Assembly: GCF_963675165.1 (NCBI RefSeq)
Contig: NC_087379.1
Span: forward strand, 2,732,201-2,796,200
DNA: 64,000 bases
Origin: Halichondria panicea
Taxonomy: Eukaryota; Porifera; Demospongiae; Suberitida; Halichondriidae
Direction: 5' to 3'
Positions within the stretch are counted from its first letter, which is position 1; every line of letters starts with the position of its first letter. Below are positions 24,468 through 35,522 of the stretch, piece after piece. A program made the position numbers and the translations under genes. The notes under the pieces were generated by a model. The model searched no databases, was not told the DNA's origin, and was given only the letters and a program-made list of their open reading frames with translations.

Positions 24468-27400
24468 ATGGCTGAAGCTGTGAGGGTTCTCGTGAGGTGT
24501 CGGCCAATGAATGAAAGAGAGCGTAAACTGGAGTGTGGAGTGAGTACTTTAGCTAGCTAGATCTAGCCAGCTAGCCAGCTGAGTTTATTATGGACACAGT
24601 AGGTGTAGCACTATTAAATGAATCCTTCTGCTGCTTGTAAGACGTATCTCATACTAGTATGTTTGTACAGGTGGTTGTACAAATGGATCCGAAAATAGTA
24701 CAAGTGCAACTTTTAAAGCCGACTACCTCCAAGGAGCAAATCCCCCCGAAGATGTTCACTTTTGATGGAGTCTACAACACACAGGACACGACCCAGCAAA
24801 TCTACGAGGAGATGTGTTTCTCCCTAGTGGGTGGAGTTCTCGAGGGCTACAATGGGACTGTGTTTGCATATGGTCAGACGGGATGTGGGAAAAGCTTCTC
24901 TATGATGGGAGTGGAGGACCCTGCCGTGAATAGAGGTATCATTCCCAGAGCATTTGAGCACGTTTTTGATCATGTGGCTGTCGCAAGTGATATCAAATTC
25001 TTGGTTAGAGCTTCCTACCTTGAAATCTACAATGAAGAGGTACGTATCAAATAACCATTACAATCTCCCTCATAAAATTAGCTTAGATGCCACTTGAGAC
25101 AGGCGGAACATCTATTTTTTCGTTGACCATTGCTGTGTGTTTGGTAGGTCAGGGATCTGCTTGGTAGAGATGCTAAGAAGAAACTGGACCTTCACGAGCA
25201 CCCTGAAAAAGGAGTGTATGTACAGGGACTCTCAATGCACAAGGTCAGACTACCATCTCATAAAATAGAACACAATTTCTTGTGTACATTATTATATTTT
25301 GGTTCGGTATAATAATGTTGTCTAAAGTTTTCACAGGAAGCTAGCTTAACAGCTACAGATTTAATTCGTTATCATCACCTCTATAAAAATGATCAACACT
25401 TCTATGTGACTCTTTGATCCCTGCACAGGTGCACAATGTGTCTGATCTTGAGAATGTGATGGAGCTGGGTAGCAAGAACCGCAGTGTGGGTGCTACCCTC
25501 ATGAACGTGGACTCCTCTCGCTCCCACTCTATATTCAGTATAGACATTGAGATGCTCGAGAGTGGGGTGGGAGGGGCTGAAGATAAGTTGAGGGCGGGTA
25601 GACTCAACCTTGTGGATCTGGCTGGGAGTGAGAGACAGTCTAAGACCGGGTCCACTGGTGAGTGCAGTGTAATGCTGGAATAGTTGTTACAGACACTCAT
25701 GTATAATTATACTGTTTTAGTTGTAGAATTGGACACTTCTTACGCAGCAATTTTAAATTTTGCTACTTTGTATACAACACGGGTTTCTTTAATCACTATG
25801 TGCCACACTCCCCATGCAGGTGCTCGTCTGAAGGAAGCCACCAAAATCAACCTCTCCCTCTCTGCTCTGGGTAACGTCATCTCTGCTCTAGTGGACGGCA
25901 AGTCAAAACACATTCCCTATCGTGACTCTAAGCTCACTCGATTGCTCCAATCTTCTCTCGGCGGTAACACCAAAACTCTCATGATTGCTTGTGTCAGTCC
26001 AGCTGATAATAACTATGACGAAACCCTCAGGTGAGCAAGGGCAGAGATACACCTGTGACCTTGCCACAATTAATACGTTTTAAGCTAATTACATATTATA
26101 GCTAGTCTAGTAGTACAGATCACATACCGGTATTGGTTTACTATCTAAGACATTAGGTTGCCTTTTCATATGTGTGTATGTATTATTATAGTACCCTACG
26201 CTATGCCAATCGAGCTAAGAACATCAAGAACAAGCCCAAGATCAATGAGGACCCCAAAGATGCACTGCTGCGAGAGTACCAGGAGGAAATAAAGAAGCTG
26301 AAGATGATGCTACTCGGACAGATGGATGTTCCTACTGACTTTCAAGGTAGTGTAATGACCTCTATATATAGAGTCTGCATGTATAACTATAATGAAACAA
26401 CAAAGCGTTATGCTACCGCGAATACAAGAGATAAGAAAATGTATGGCATAGCTACATCACTTTTGTCCTTGTAATTATAGAGATGTAGGTATTATTATTC
26501 TGAGGATCCAAAGTCAGAGTGTCGATTCCATTCTACGCATGGTACCTGAATAGTCTTTTCTCGTACGTTACATAATAGTTAGACACTGTTTTGGAAGTTT
26601 CTATGGGATTTAGAAGCCCAAAGGAACTGCTTTAGTATCTCGAGCGTAGTGAGGGTACTACAAGTACTAATGGCTTCTAAATCACATGGACACCGAAAAA
26701 CAGTGTCATTTAAATACCGTATATCTTCTAATTTATTGGACACTTCTAATTATCCCAAACACTATTCTGGGCGATTTTCGTTGTTCTAATAAGCGGATAC
26801 TCAAGATACTTAATTTTACTAAATATCCGCGCAAAACCTTGAAAAATACATTCCAAACACATAGCTTTATAGCCAGCAGGAGTGCTGCTAGATAGCTAGT
26901 GCAACTGTTTAGTCGCACACTGTACTATTAGCTTGCCTGTTCAAACATCTCACGCGTTACAATAAAGATCCTTACAATAACTATTTTTGTGTCAAATAAA
27001 TTAGAAGACATACGGTACTAGTGCGCATGCGCACATCTTGCCCTCGATCGAGGCTTAACAATTATTTGACAACCATGTACTCCCATGTAGATTTTATCAA
27101 CTAGTGTCTAAGCTACATACGTACAAATTATTTCCTACAGGTGGTGATATATCACCACCCAAACAGCCGCTTTCCCCTCCATATCATCAAGGAGACATAC
27201 AGCCTGAGGACAGTGGGCTGGTTGGACCCTCAGAGGACATGTGGAAGAAGTGGGAAGAAGAAAAGGAGGCTATTAGAAGGTAAATAACTATTTAGCATAA
27301 AGTAGGAGAATTTACTTAAACTGCTTTGATTGCTTTACATGCTTATAATAATAGAGCACCCCCTGATTAGTGCATATATCGTATATGCTTGATCAGAGGC

Positions 27401-27781
27401 CGCGGCTACTAAATGTTTCATTTTGCTGGCAGAGGAGGCTACAATTCGAGAGAGGCCACTGTTCATGAGCAGCGTTTATTAGCTCCAGCTAATTCAACAA
27501 CCTTTAGCTTGTCATCAAAAGTTAATTTCACCTGCATAAACTTGAACTCTGCCATGAGAAAGTATTTGTGAAGCACTAACAAGCTGCTACCTGTACCTAG
27601 TAGCTACATACATGTAGCTAGCTGCTACTTTTAATAATTTGTCTTGGCTGCCACGTGCAAAAATGCTAGAGTCAAAGTTCACTGAGGCTACTATTTGAGA
27701 GCGGCTTCATTTTGCTAGCAAGGGAGGCTACTATTTGAGTGCGGCTTTTATACAAGACCGGCCTTGATCGAGCATATACGG

Positions 27782-27822
<41 letters not shown>

Positions 27823-30800
27823 TACCCTACATCATAATACAGAGAGTATGAAGCGAGGATAGCTCAGCTTCAAGAGCAATTTGGACGAGAGCAAGCTGAC
27901 AGAGAGAAGCTTCAACAAGAGCTGGATCAGCTGCAGAATGACTGGGATGAGCAGCTCAATGAAGCACAGGTAATGATCATACATACTAACTTTTACGTAT
28001 TATAGAATCATAGCCATAGATGATAATTATAGTGTCAGTACTATATCTAGCCTTGACCCCCGGCCGATCCGTCTCCAATTGAACGCTAGGTCGCCTACTA
28101 GGCCTGGTATTGATTGTATTTGGGCGTGATCTGGGCGTGGTTTTTTAATACATAATAAATTGACTCGTGGTACAGCAAAAAATGAATCCTCCAACAGTGG
28201 TCTTCAACAACAGCCTCTGGGGCTGTATACAGCAGGAAATACTTCCCAGAAGACACTTCTTTGGCAGTGGCAACCAAATCTTTGTCGATTCCTTTATTGC
28301 TGAGGATGGCAGCAGAAACACCTCTATTGTTTAGACTCCTGATCTGGTCAATCATGAGTCTCATGATGAGAGATACAAGGGGAGAGACAATTAACAAGAA
28401 CAACACTTTTGTCAACAGGAGGAGCCTTGGTCCTACCTAGCTTGTAGTCCATTAAAAAGGGTAGCAACTGATATAGCAGAGAGACTTGCCATACCCCGTT
28501 GGGAACCAGATAAACACGTCCCTTCCCTCAAACAGGAGCTTGAGAGCCTGGGCCTGTTCTGCCATGAGAGTGAGGCCATCTTGCTTCAAACAAGACAACG
28601 AGTTGCATGCCATAGCTAGCTAGCTATAAATTGAGAACATGACACGGAGCTAAATTACTGTAACTTTTACGGGAGTAAAATGCCTCTACGTACACCTTTA
28701 GTATTACAGAAAAAAAGCAGGAAACAAAATGTAAAGAATCACTGCTTTTGTTTCCGGTTCCTGCCACGCCCAGATACAATCAATACCAGGCCGTATTTTT
28801 CAACTTCGTTCTATTAAAAAAAAATCGGCCTGGGACCGAGGCTATACTATATCATCTATGGTAGTGCTAATTATTGAGAACGATAAGAATGATCGCAAGG
28901 GGAACTGGCTTACAATCAGTTCTTTCCACAATGCACTTACGTATGCACTCATTCAATATCCTTCTCCATTAGGATCGCTTCAACGTGTCTGCTAGTGTCA
29001 CCCCCAACAGGTCTCAACACTCCAACAAGACACTCATATCACCACACCACTCCAAAAATAACACAGGAAGAGCTGGTACCCCAGTAGCTTTAGTATCTAC
29101 AGAGAGCCTGGCTACTGAAACTGCTACAATGGAGGCCTCTAAAGGTGCAGAGGGCCCTGGAGTGATGGTGGTCGATGAGCAGTTAGAGACTGAGCTTGGC
29201 AAGGAGCATGGGGCAGCTCTAAAGAGACTGGAGGAGCTTCAGAAAGACATGATCGGAGGAGAAAAAGCTGGTACATATCATTCTGTAATGTTATGCACAT
29301 GAGGTGAATGAGGTTAAATCAGTAACTATAGGGTTTCTTTATTGGGCCAGGTTCATCACTATAGCACATGCATGCATGTTATGCGGGAACGATACAGATG
29401 TTGTTTCAATTATACAGTAGAATCTCGGTGCTGGCTTCCCCTAACTAGTCTTCCCAAAAAAAGGCGGCTGATTCACGAGACTAGCCCCAAACTGGGTTTA
29501 ATGTACATTTATTACAGCCGGATATGACGTTTTGGGTGTGGTACGGCTTAAATAGAGAGCGTAATGATTCATGTATCCTTGAGACATGCAGAAACGCAAA
29601 ATTTGTCATTAGATTCGAGGTAGGGTCGTTTTTAGCCGCGGCTATTTTCTGAAATGTGGCTACCTCACTATTCCCGCTAAGCTGCCGGGTGGTCGGTTTA
29701 GTGAGAGTCTACTGTAGCTAGTTAGTGGGTCCATTATGATATGTTGTCCATTATGATATGTTGTACGTATGTACGTGTAACAACTATTCTGAACTCACAA
29801 AATCAACTTTTGTTTAGATGATGAGTCCCTGCGGAAGGACCTTGATGACAGACGTCTAGTGGCTGAGGAGAGAGAGGCCAACCTGAGGGATGAGAATGCT
29901 TTATTTGATGACGATGGCATTGTAGAACGGATATTTAACTCTCTCACAGGTACAAGCATAGATTTGAATCACGGGTGGGGATTTCCATATTATTATGAAT
30001 AGTTAGAGCATTACCATAGCGCGAAATGTTCGAGGCGTTTAATTTTCGCTGTTTTCGAGGGTAAGCGATCCTACGAACATAGCTAATGATGGGCACAAAG
30101 TGATTGATATAAAATTTATTCACGAAATAATTTTAGATCATTAGAGGTAATTCCACGAAAGTTAAGTGTGCCTCGAAAGTATTACGCTGTATGGTACTTC
30201 ATACTGTAGTGCACCCAATTTTAAATTTAGCACAAGCACTGTATACAATCAGCTGGTACTAGCTGGTGATCTCTCATAACGAAACTGCCTTCCCCTGTAG
30301 ATGAAGTACGTGTCAAGACCCACCACATTGAAAAACTCCAGACAAAAGTGCGTTCAGCTGAAGACGACATCCAAGATCTGAATTCAGAGTTTGAGATCGA
30401 ACGACAAGACTACCTTGATTCAATTCGTGACCAAGATAAGAAACTTAAACTGTACGAGCAGTTACTGAGAACAGTGGTCCCTTGTCTAAGACGAGACTGT
30501 AACTATTTCAACATTGATAAAGTCATGGACGATTGTAAATGGAACGATGACCAATCACAGTGGCTGCTTCCGAAATTAGTGGTAACAAAGTCCAATCTTT
30601 CTCCCGTAAACTCAAAAGCAACTGCCCTCGATAAACGTAGCGGGCTTATGAACATGGGGAAGCAAGCGAGCACACCTGAAATGCGCAATGGAGCAGCTAT
30701 CTCTAAGGGCTTACACTCTTCAAACTCAACATTGGTTCAGCCAGGAAGCCATGACACGCAAGAAGAAGATAGTAGGCTTCTCACACATATACAAAAGTTT

Positions 30801-31187
30801 GGACAACCAGAGTACTTTAAACCGAAAAGACAACTAGAATTACTTGGGCAATCAAAGGAAATGTCTTCACCTGAACATTCGAGTAACTTACCTGGTCTTG
30901 ATACGAGTTTCTCTAGCAAGAAAGTAGGCAGCAGTACAAATTTACAACCCAGTGCAGCAGCAGTCCATGGCATAGACCTGTCTGGAGACCCTGTGTATAA
31001 TCGAAGGCCTGGCAAGTTGCAGTCTCTACCGGGGAAAGCACCATTGCCCACTCTGAACAGTATGACCGTTAGTCCTCATCGCTCCCAACACAATAACTTA
31101 CTCGATAAAGTGGAAAAAAGACTGTCCAATAGGAAGAAAAACAGTTTAGAACCTTTGAGTGATATCAAGGGCAGAAAGCCCCATTAA
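24468..31187 (+). CDS. KIF17: Kinesin-2 motor KIF17/OSM-3-like, complete
   Basis: KIF17 is the homodimeric kinesin-2 that moves toward microtubule plus ends in cilia. Eleven exons: 24468-24539, 24671-25039, 25148-25243, 25429-25657, 25820-26030, 26192-26346, 27141-27279, 27843-27969, 28973-29270, 29818-29949 and 30301-31187, giving 904 residues (human about 1,030). The motor domain is at about 1-340: [16 protein letters not shown]-loop GQTGCGKS (residues 92-99), switch I SSRSHS, switch [10 protein letters not shown]. After the neck come [16 protein letters not shown] and a coiled coil. The tail contains [16 protein letters not shown] and [10 protein letters not shown], a KIF17-specific block that separates it from KIF3A/B. 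All junctions keep frame. Introns 6, 7, 8 and 9 carry transposon relics, including an antisense helicase fragment. Confidence 0.94.
26715..27017. repeat. MITE, TACCGTATATCTTCTAATTTATT family
   Basis: The ends TACCGTATATCTTCTAATTT and AAATTAGAAGACATACGGTA are inverted repeats in intron 6 of KIF17. Related single ends occur near 5960-6060 and 49180-49275. Confidence 0.8.
27367..27783. repeat. MITE with GAGGCTACTATTTGAG interior
   Basis: The left end (ATCGTATATGCTTGATCAGA) and the right end (CCTTGATCGAGCATATACGG) are inverted repeats. The interior holds two GAGGCTACTATTTGAG-type blocks shared with 18563-18700. It lies in intron 7 of KIF17. Confidence 0.75.
27787..27821 (+). repeat. (AC)n microsatellite
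   Basis: About 17 AC units directly after the 27367-27783 element and before the acceptor of KIF17 exon 8. Confidence 0.95.
28050..28848. mobile_element. Terminal-inverted-repeat element carrying a helicase fragment
   Basis: The left part reads TAGCCTTGACCCCCGGCCGA and then GGCCTGGTATTGATTGTATT plus TGGGCGTG. The right part has CACGCCCAGATACAATCAAT plus ACCAGGCC and ends TCGGCCTGGGACCGAGGCTA. Inner arms of about 28 bp and outer arms of about 20 bp thus face each other. The interior contains the antisense RecQ-like fragment. A half element with the same inner arm is at 61597-61673. It lies in KIF17 intron 8. No transposase is present, so movement would need one in trans. Confidence 0.7.
28170..28613 (-). 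pseudogene. RecQ-like DNA helicase fragment, decayed
   Basis: RecQ helicases are ATP-dependent 3'-5' DNA-unwinding enzymes. This piece covers only helicase domain 1. An open frame from 28613 reads [20 protein letters not shown] and then motif [12 protein letters not shown]. The frame then breaks by an apparent two-base insertion, continues as [11 protein letters not shown] in another frame, breaks again, and resumes as [27 protein letters not shown] and [16 protein letters not shown]. The order and spacing match the first half of the helicase core; domain 2 is absent. It is antisense inside a KIF17 intron and bounded by the inverted repeats of 28050-28848. Confidence 0.75.
29413..29716. repeat. 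MITE, TACAGTAGAATCTC family
   Basis: The ends TACAGTAGAATCTCGG and GTGAGAGTCTACTGTA are inverted repeats in intron 9 of KIF17. A partial copy at 42660-42767 shares the right half. Confidence 0.7.
30012..30197. repeat. MITE-like repeat in KIF17 intron 10
   Basis: ACCATAGCGCGAAATGTTCG at the left faces CGAAAGTATTACGCTGTATGG at the right. This is a degraded inverted repeat related to the CGTATAGCG families. Confidence 0.5.
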
Positions 31188-31563
31188 TCTACATGAATTG
31201 AGTTGCTTAATTTTTATAATATTATAATTTGTACATACATTGCCCCTATAATTATACACTTCTGTTTGAGAGGGCAAAGGGTACTGTCTCCGGGATATGT
31301 TCGAGCTCAGAGATCATGCACCTCTAAAAACTCTCTCTCAATCAGCTGATTACCTCTTTATACCGATATACATGCCTACTTTATAATTAGCTCCTCTCCC
31401 GAAATGCCAACTAATAATTTATTACATTAAATGTATATACATAATTTCAACTGCGTTATAAAAGCGAAAACTCGGCCTGGGATCGAGGCTAGGTAAATGT
31501 ATACAGCATGCAGTAAACATTAATTTGTCTGTATTATTTGTCTAATTTAATTTTTTAATTTAG

Positions 31564-32594
31564 TCAGGATAGTTTACGTCTTTTAGAGCTATGATCAACA
31601 ACTGAAGTCAAGACTTCTTCTACTAGCGCTTTACATTCTCTCACTTTCTTCTAACCCTCGGTTTTCATAATATCTCCACACAAGTCTATGTCTTTTGTAA
31701 TATACTTCAGAGCCTCACACTTCAGCTTTGAGCAGGAAAGATTATCAGCCACAACAAGAATATGTGCTGCATTCTTTGCGGTTAGAAGAACAGCCAATCG
31801 ATTTTCACAAAGTGCTTTCAAATGATCAAGATTGTACTTGCCAGCAGTAATCATCATTGACACAGCTTGTTCTAACGATAGAACGTAGTTGACTTGCCCA
31901 GTGTAAATATAGGACAGCACTGACTTAAACACTTCTGGACTGACATCAGGGATTTCTACAATATTTGTACTTTTTCTTTCATGTCGATCTGGAACATTCG
32001 AGCAAACACTGGTGATCGAGCCATTAGCATGAACTTGTTCGCTTTGATCTCCTCTTTAGAATCTTTTTGTCCAACTATCAGAGTGGTGTCCTGGAATTCC
32101 TCGTTGTTTTTAATGGCCGATTCAATATCAGAGCTGAAGGTACTCTGGGGGATGTTCACCACAGTTTCAACATTGATCGTAGTTATGTCAAGCAGAAGTT
32201 TCAGTGTAACGCTTGAAGCATTCGAGGGCGTGGATATGTCGTGACTTAAACCTTTTAATAAGATATACTTATTTCGTACAAAAATGGCACTACCGTGAAA
32301 TACGATTGAATCCGTCTCAAGAACATTCGTTTTAGTCGCAGCTCCATTTAGATCAACCAGTTCATGTTCAAACCATATTCTAAGATCGTAAGATATTTCA
32401 GCTTTTTCAGCCCCACTGATTAATCCAAGTTTTGGTTCTGGATCAAATACATCGTTTAAATGTAGCCTCCAGTTAGTCTTGCATGAAGAGAACCTGTATG
32501 ATTTTGCTGCCGGAACTGAAATTGGCGATGACCATTCCATAATTTGTCGATCACTGGTTGAATATCTTCGTACCAAACTGGGACTGGAACTCAT
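31564..32594 (-). pseudogene. MATH/BTB (SPOP-like) gene, disabled
   Basis: SPOP-like proteins are substrate adaptors for cullin-3 ubiquitin ligases; a MATH domain binds substrate and BTB/BACK bind cullin. The frame from 32594 encodes a MATH-like half, then a BTB start (FQDTTLIVGQKDSKEEIKAN, MLMARSPVFARMFQ). One missing base in an A run at about 31968 shifts the frame; the next frame continues VEIPDVSPEVFKSVLSYIYTG through the BTB/BACK region. A second lesion, an in-frame TAG at 31651-31653, replaces the Trp expected after TEG; beyond it the frame stays open to 31564 (VRECKALVEEVLTSVVDHSS). So there are two lesions in an otherwise well kept gene: a young pseudogene, or one base error plus a true stop. 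Confidence 0.8.
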
Positions 32595-32830
32595 GATGAT
32601 ACCTTCTTAACAGTTTTGCAGCTAGTGTAGCTATCTACAGTAGTTCTGTTACATAGAGTCGATCATGTGTACGTGTCTGAGCAGTTTTTGAGAGCCTTGG
32701 TTAATGGGTAATGGGCGTGAGTGTAATATGTCTTTTCTTGGAACAGTGTGGGCGCCTATAGTTACGCCCACGGCATGCGCGCAGTACAGTGGATTTGGCA
32801 GCTGTACAGTACATCAAAATTAATAGTGAT

Positions 32831-33911
32831 ATGGCAACTGGAACTGCAACTACCTCTGAATCAGGAGCTACAGAAAGAAGTAGACCTGATGTGCCTCGAG
32901 CAAGCAAATCGTGCTCGTGGTATTGGCCAATAACCTCACCCATACCCGTACACAGAACTAGTGTTGGCCTGACCGTAAAAAATAACATTAAGAAATCTAG
33001 AACAATAATTTGAACAGGTGATATCAACTGGGCTTTCTCTTGGTCCGTTACCCAAATATCAGAAGATGAAGAAAACGTAAGTGCCCTTAGGTCTACCCTT
33101 CTAACATTACAGTCTGATGCACAAGAAGCCAGGTTTTGTTTTGCAATCAACATACCCCAAGCGATACACCTACAATATATGCATCAGTACAAACCTTTGC
33201 ACTTCTGAAGAGGGAGAAAGGAATCCCTTCCAAATATATCGGAACATTTTCATTTCCAAAGAACACGCAGCTTGCTATTAGTATGTCAATAGAATTCCTC
33301 GAAGTAACCCCCAAAATTCCCTCACCCAAGTGCTCCATTATCAATGATATTCAATCGGTGATTGAGGGAAACGATGAATTCCAAAATGTCACCTTGCTGG
33401 TTGGACCAAGAGATTCAAGAGAGGAGATCAAAGCAAACAAGATGATGCTTATGGCTCGATCACCAGTGTTTGCTGTCATGTTCCAGAGTGAGATGGTGGA
33501 AAAAGCCACCAGTACTGTTGAGATAACTGACATTAGCACCAACGAGTTCAAGATATTGCTAAAGTTCATTTACACAGACGATAAACCTGATTTAAACGAC
33601 TTGAAAACTATTGAAGATGTTATCATTGATGCTGACAAGTACCAAATTATTCGACTGAAAAATCTTTGTGAAAATCAACTTCTCACTAATTATCTAAGCA
33701 TCGAAAATGCTGGTCATCTGCTTGCCTTTGCGGACCAGTATGATCTCAAGTTCAAAAATTACGTCATCGAGAGATTCTGAGAAGTGTAAGAGAGTAACAG
33801 ATACCCCACTGGATGGCTCGAAGTGAGGGATCAAGGTTCAAGTCTGGTTGAGGACGTTTTTTTGAGAAAAGTTTACAACCACCCCCAACTAAAATTGCTC
33901 GAACTGAATAA
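32831..33911 (+). pseudogene. MATH/BTB gene, decayed paralogue of 43592-44722
   Basis: It starts MATGTATTSESGATERS and reads SKSCSWYWPITS, parallel to the intact gene at 43592 (SKSFSWYWPTTS). A TGA at about 33013 ends the first frame; the sequence continues as NWAFSWSV, then shifts frame near 33135 into a long open stretch to 33780 covering the BTB core (FQNVTLLVGPRDSREEIKAN, LMARSPVFAVMFQSEMVEKA) and part of BACK. It ends early after NYVIERF; degraded tail sequence (VRDQGSSLVEDVF) follows to about 33911. The DNA of the BTB core is strikingly close to the intact copy, so duplication or gene conversion was fairly recent. The 33136-33780 part could still be expressed as a BTB-only protein. Confidence 0.8.
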
Positions 33912-34031
33912 CCGTGTTATAGATCTACGAGTCAGTGATTAGAACTTTACACATAACATTTTTAACTCACATTATCGTATTATAAAACAGTATAATTATA
34001 CCCGTTCAGTATAAAGTTTCATCACTAGGCC

Positions 34032-34261
34032 TACCGTATAAGCTCTATTTAAGGCGCCACATAAAAATATTTACGCTGGTAAAGGTATATTATAACCGTA
34101 TTAGAGGATTTTTTTTTATCTCCAATTAGAAGGCGACCCTCTAATAAGACACGCGCCATCCAGCCTCAAAACTAATTTTCCACCTCTGAATACAGCCACC
34201 TATATACCAGCGTAAATATTTTTATGTAGCGCCTTAAATAGTATATATACAGTTACGGGTA
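34032..34261. repeat. MITE with 36 bp terminal repeats
   Basis: CTATTTAAGGCGCCACATAA and on through TATTTACGCTGGT at 34045-34080 returns inverted at 34206-34241 with one mismatch. Outer ends TACCGTA and TACGGGTA complete the element. Confidence 0.8.
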
Positions 34262-34413
34262 TACATAAACTAATGGATTGAACCATTAATTGCATGGCCT
34301 GGCGCAAGCGTATGGAGAGATAATTAATGATGGTAAAAAGTGTACATGTATAAATAAGAGTATATCTCTTATCTACATGTATACTTAATCTATAGTATGG
34401 CTAAGAGTGCAAT

Positions 34414-34457
34414 GTGGGATTAATAGCACGATCATTCGATCGTGCTATTAATCCCAC
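34414..34457. repeat. Perfect 20 bp stem hairpin
   Basis: The arm GTGGGATTAATAGCACGATC (34414-34433) is followed by a 4-base loop ATTC and its exact inverse (34438-34457). No downstream T-run or coding neighbour suggests a terminator. It may be a minimal palindromic element. Confidence 0.9.
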
Positions 34458-35522
34458 AATGCCAAGAACTCAGAATTAAAGGGCCAGTCGCATGGAGGGA
34501 TCTGCCCAGTCAGTTGGTGTGGCCCAAACTAGCGCTGAACCACCTCTATTCACAGTAAGACTGATGTGCACATTTTCTGAGTCTGTTGCTGCTGATGTGA
34601 TCATAGATGGAGTAGAGATCTATGATGTCATGTCATGCACATGTACATTTGTGGCCTAATTAACATTTGTGGGATTTTGCACTACATGTAAATCTAATTA
34701 ACATTCCATGCAATTTACGGGATCCACCACTTTATTAATATCTAGATCTAGACATGAAGAGAATCTACATTGTGAACAGAATCTACCCTATTGAGGCATC
34801 AAAAGACAATCTCCTGGCTTAATATAAGGTGCATATGACTGCAATGTAGATATAGATTATTATTTCTCCTCAAAGACACTTCTAGACTTGGTCTTAGAGA
34901 TTTTTATATTAACCAGTGAAAGTACAAAGCCGATTATTTATAACACACCTAGTACCTGTACCTAGTACGTGTACCTAGCCTATAGCCAAGTGTTTTAATC
35001 TGTGTGCAATCTTGTGTTTTAATATTGCTGTCACGTGATCTCTAGCCTCGTCTACAGCTAGCCATATGAATCAGCCACCCTTCCTAGGGAGAGATCGTCT
35101 GAGCAACTTTAGTCTGAACTTCTTTGGCTTCCGACCTGACAAAATTAAAGGATGACAAGAAGCGTATGCGTTCTACAGCTTGCTCTATAGTCAGCCTAAC
35201 CATAGCTACTGTTAGCCAGTCAAGGAGCTATAGTAAGTCGAGTTGACTGCACTATAGGTGCCTGCATGTGCAACCCTTCTCTTATTCCTTTAGCAACATA
35301 TTATATTTTTGCATTGAGCAAGCCAAACAATAATTCATAGCTGCTAGTCAAGCGTTCGTGGTTGACCCTTGCATGCGTTAAACAGAAGCTCATAAAGAGA
35401 AGGAGCGGCTAACTACGGGGATCACGTTTCGTAAGTGGTTATGACCGTATTTCCATATATGCATGCAGAGTCACTTAAGTGCATGGTTGAATCCCTACAC
35501 GTGTTATACGTAATGCAGGGTT

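Larger units (their letters stand above)
33912..35039. other. Repeat-rich gap, no gene seen
   Basis: It contains the MITE at 34032-34261 and the perfect hairpin at 34414-34457. Nothing else was recognised. Confidence 0.5.

Noticed and set aside
32701-33153. Minus-strand 150-codon frame
   Set aside because: Antisense of the MATH/BTB pseudogene at 32831; no recognisable motif.
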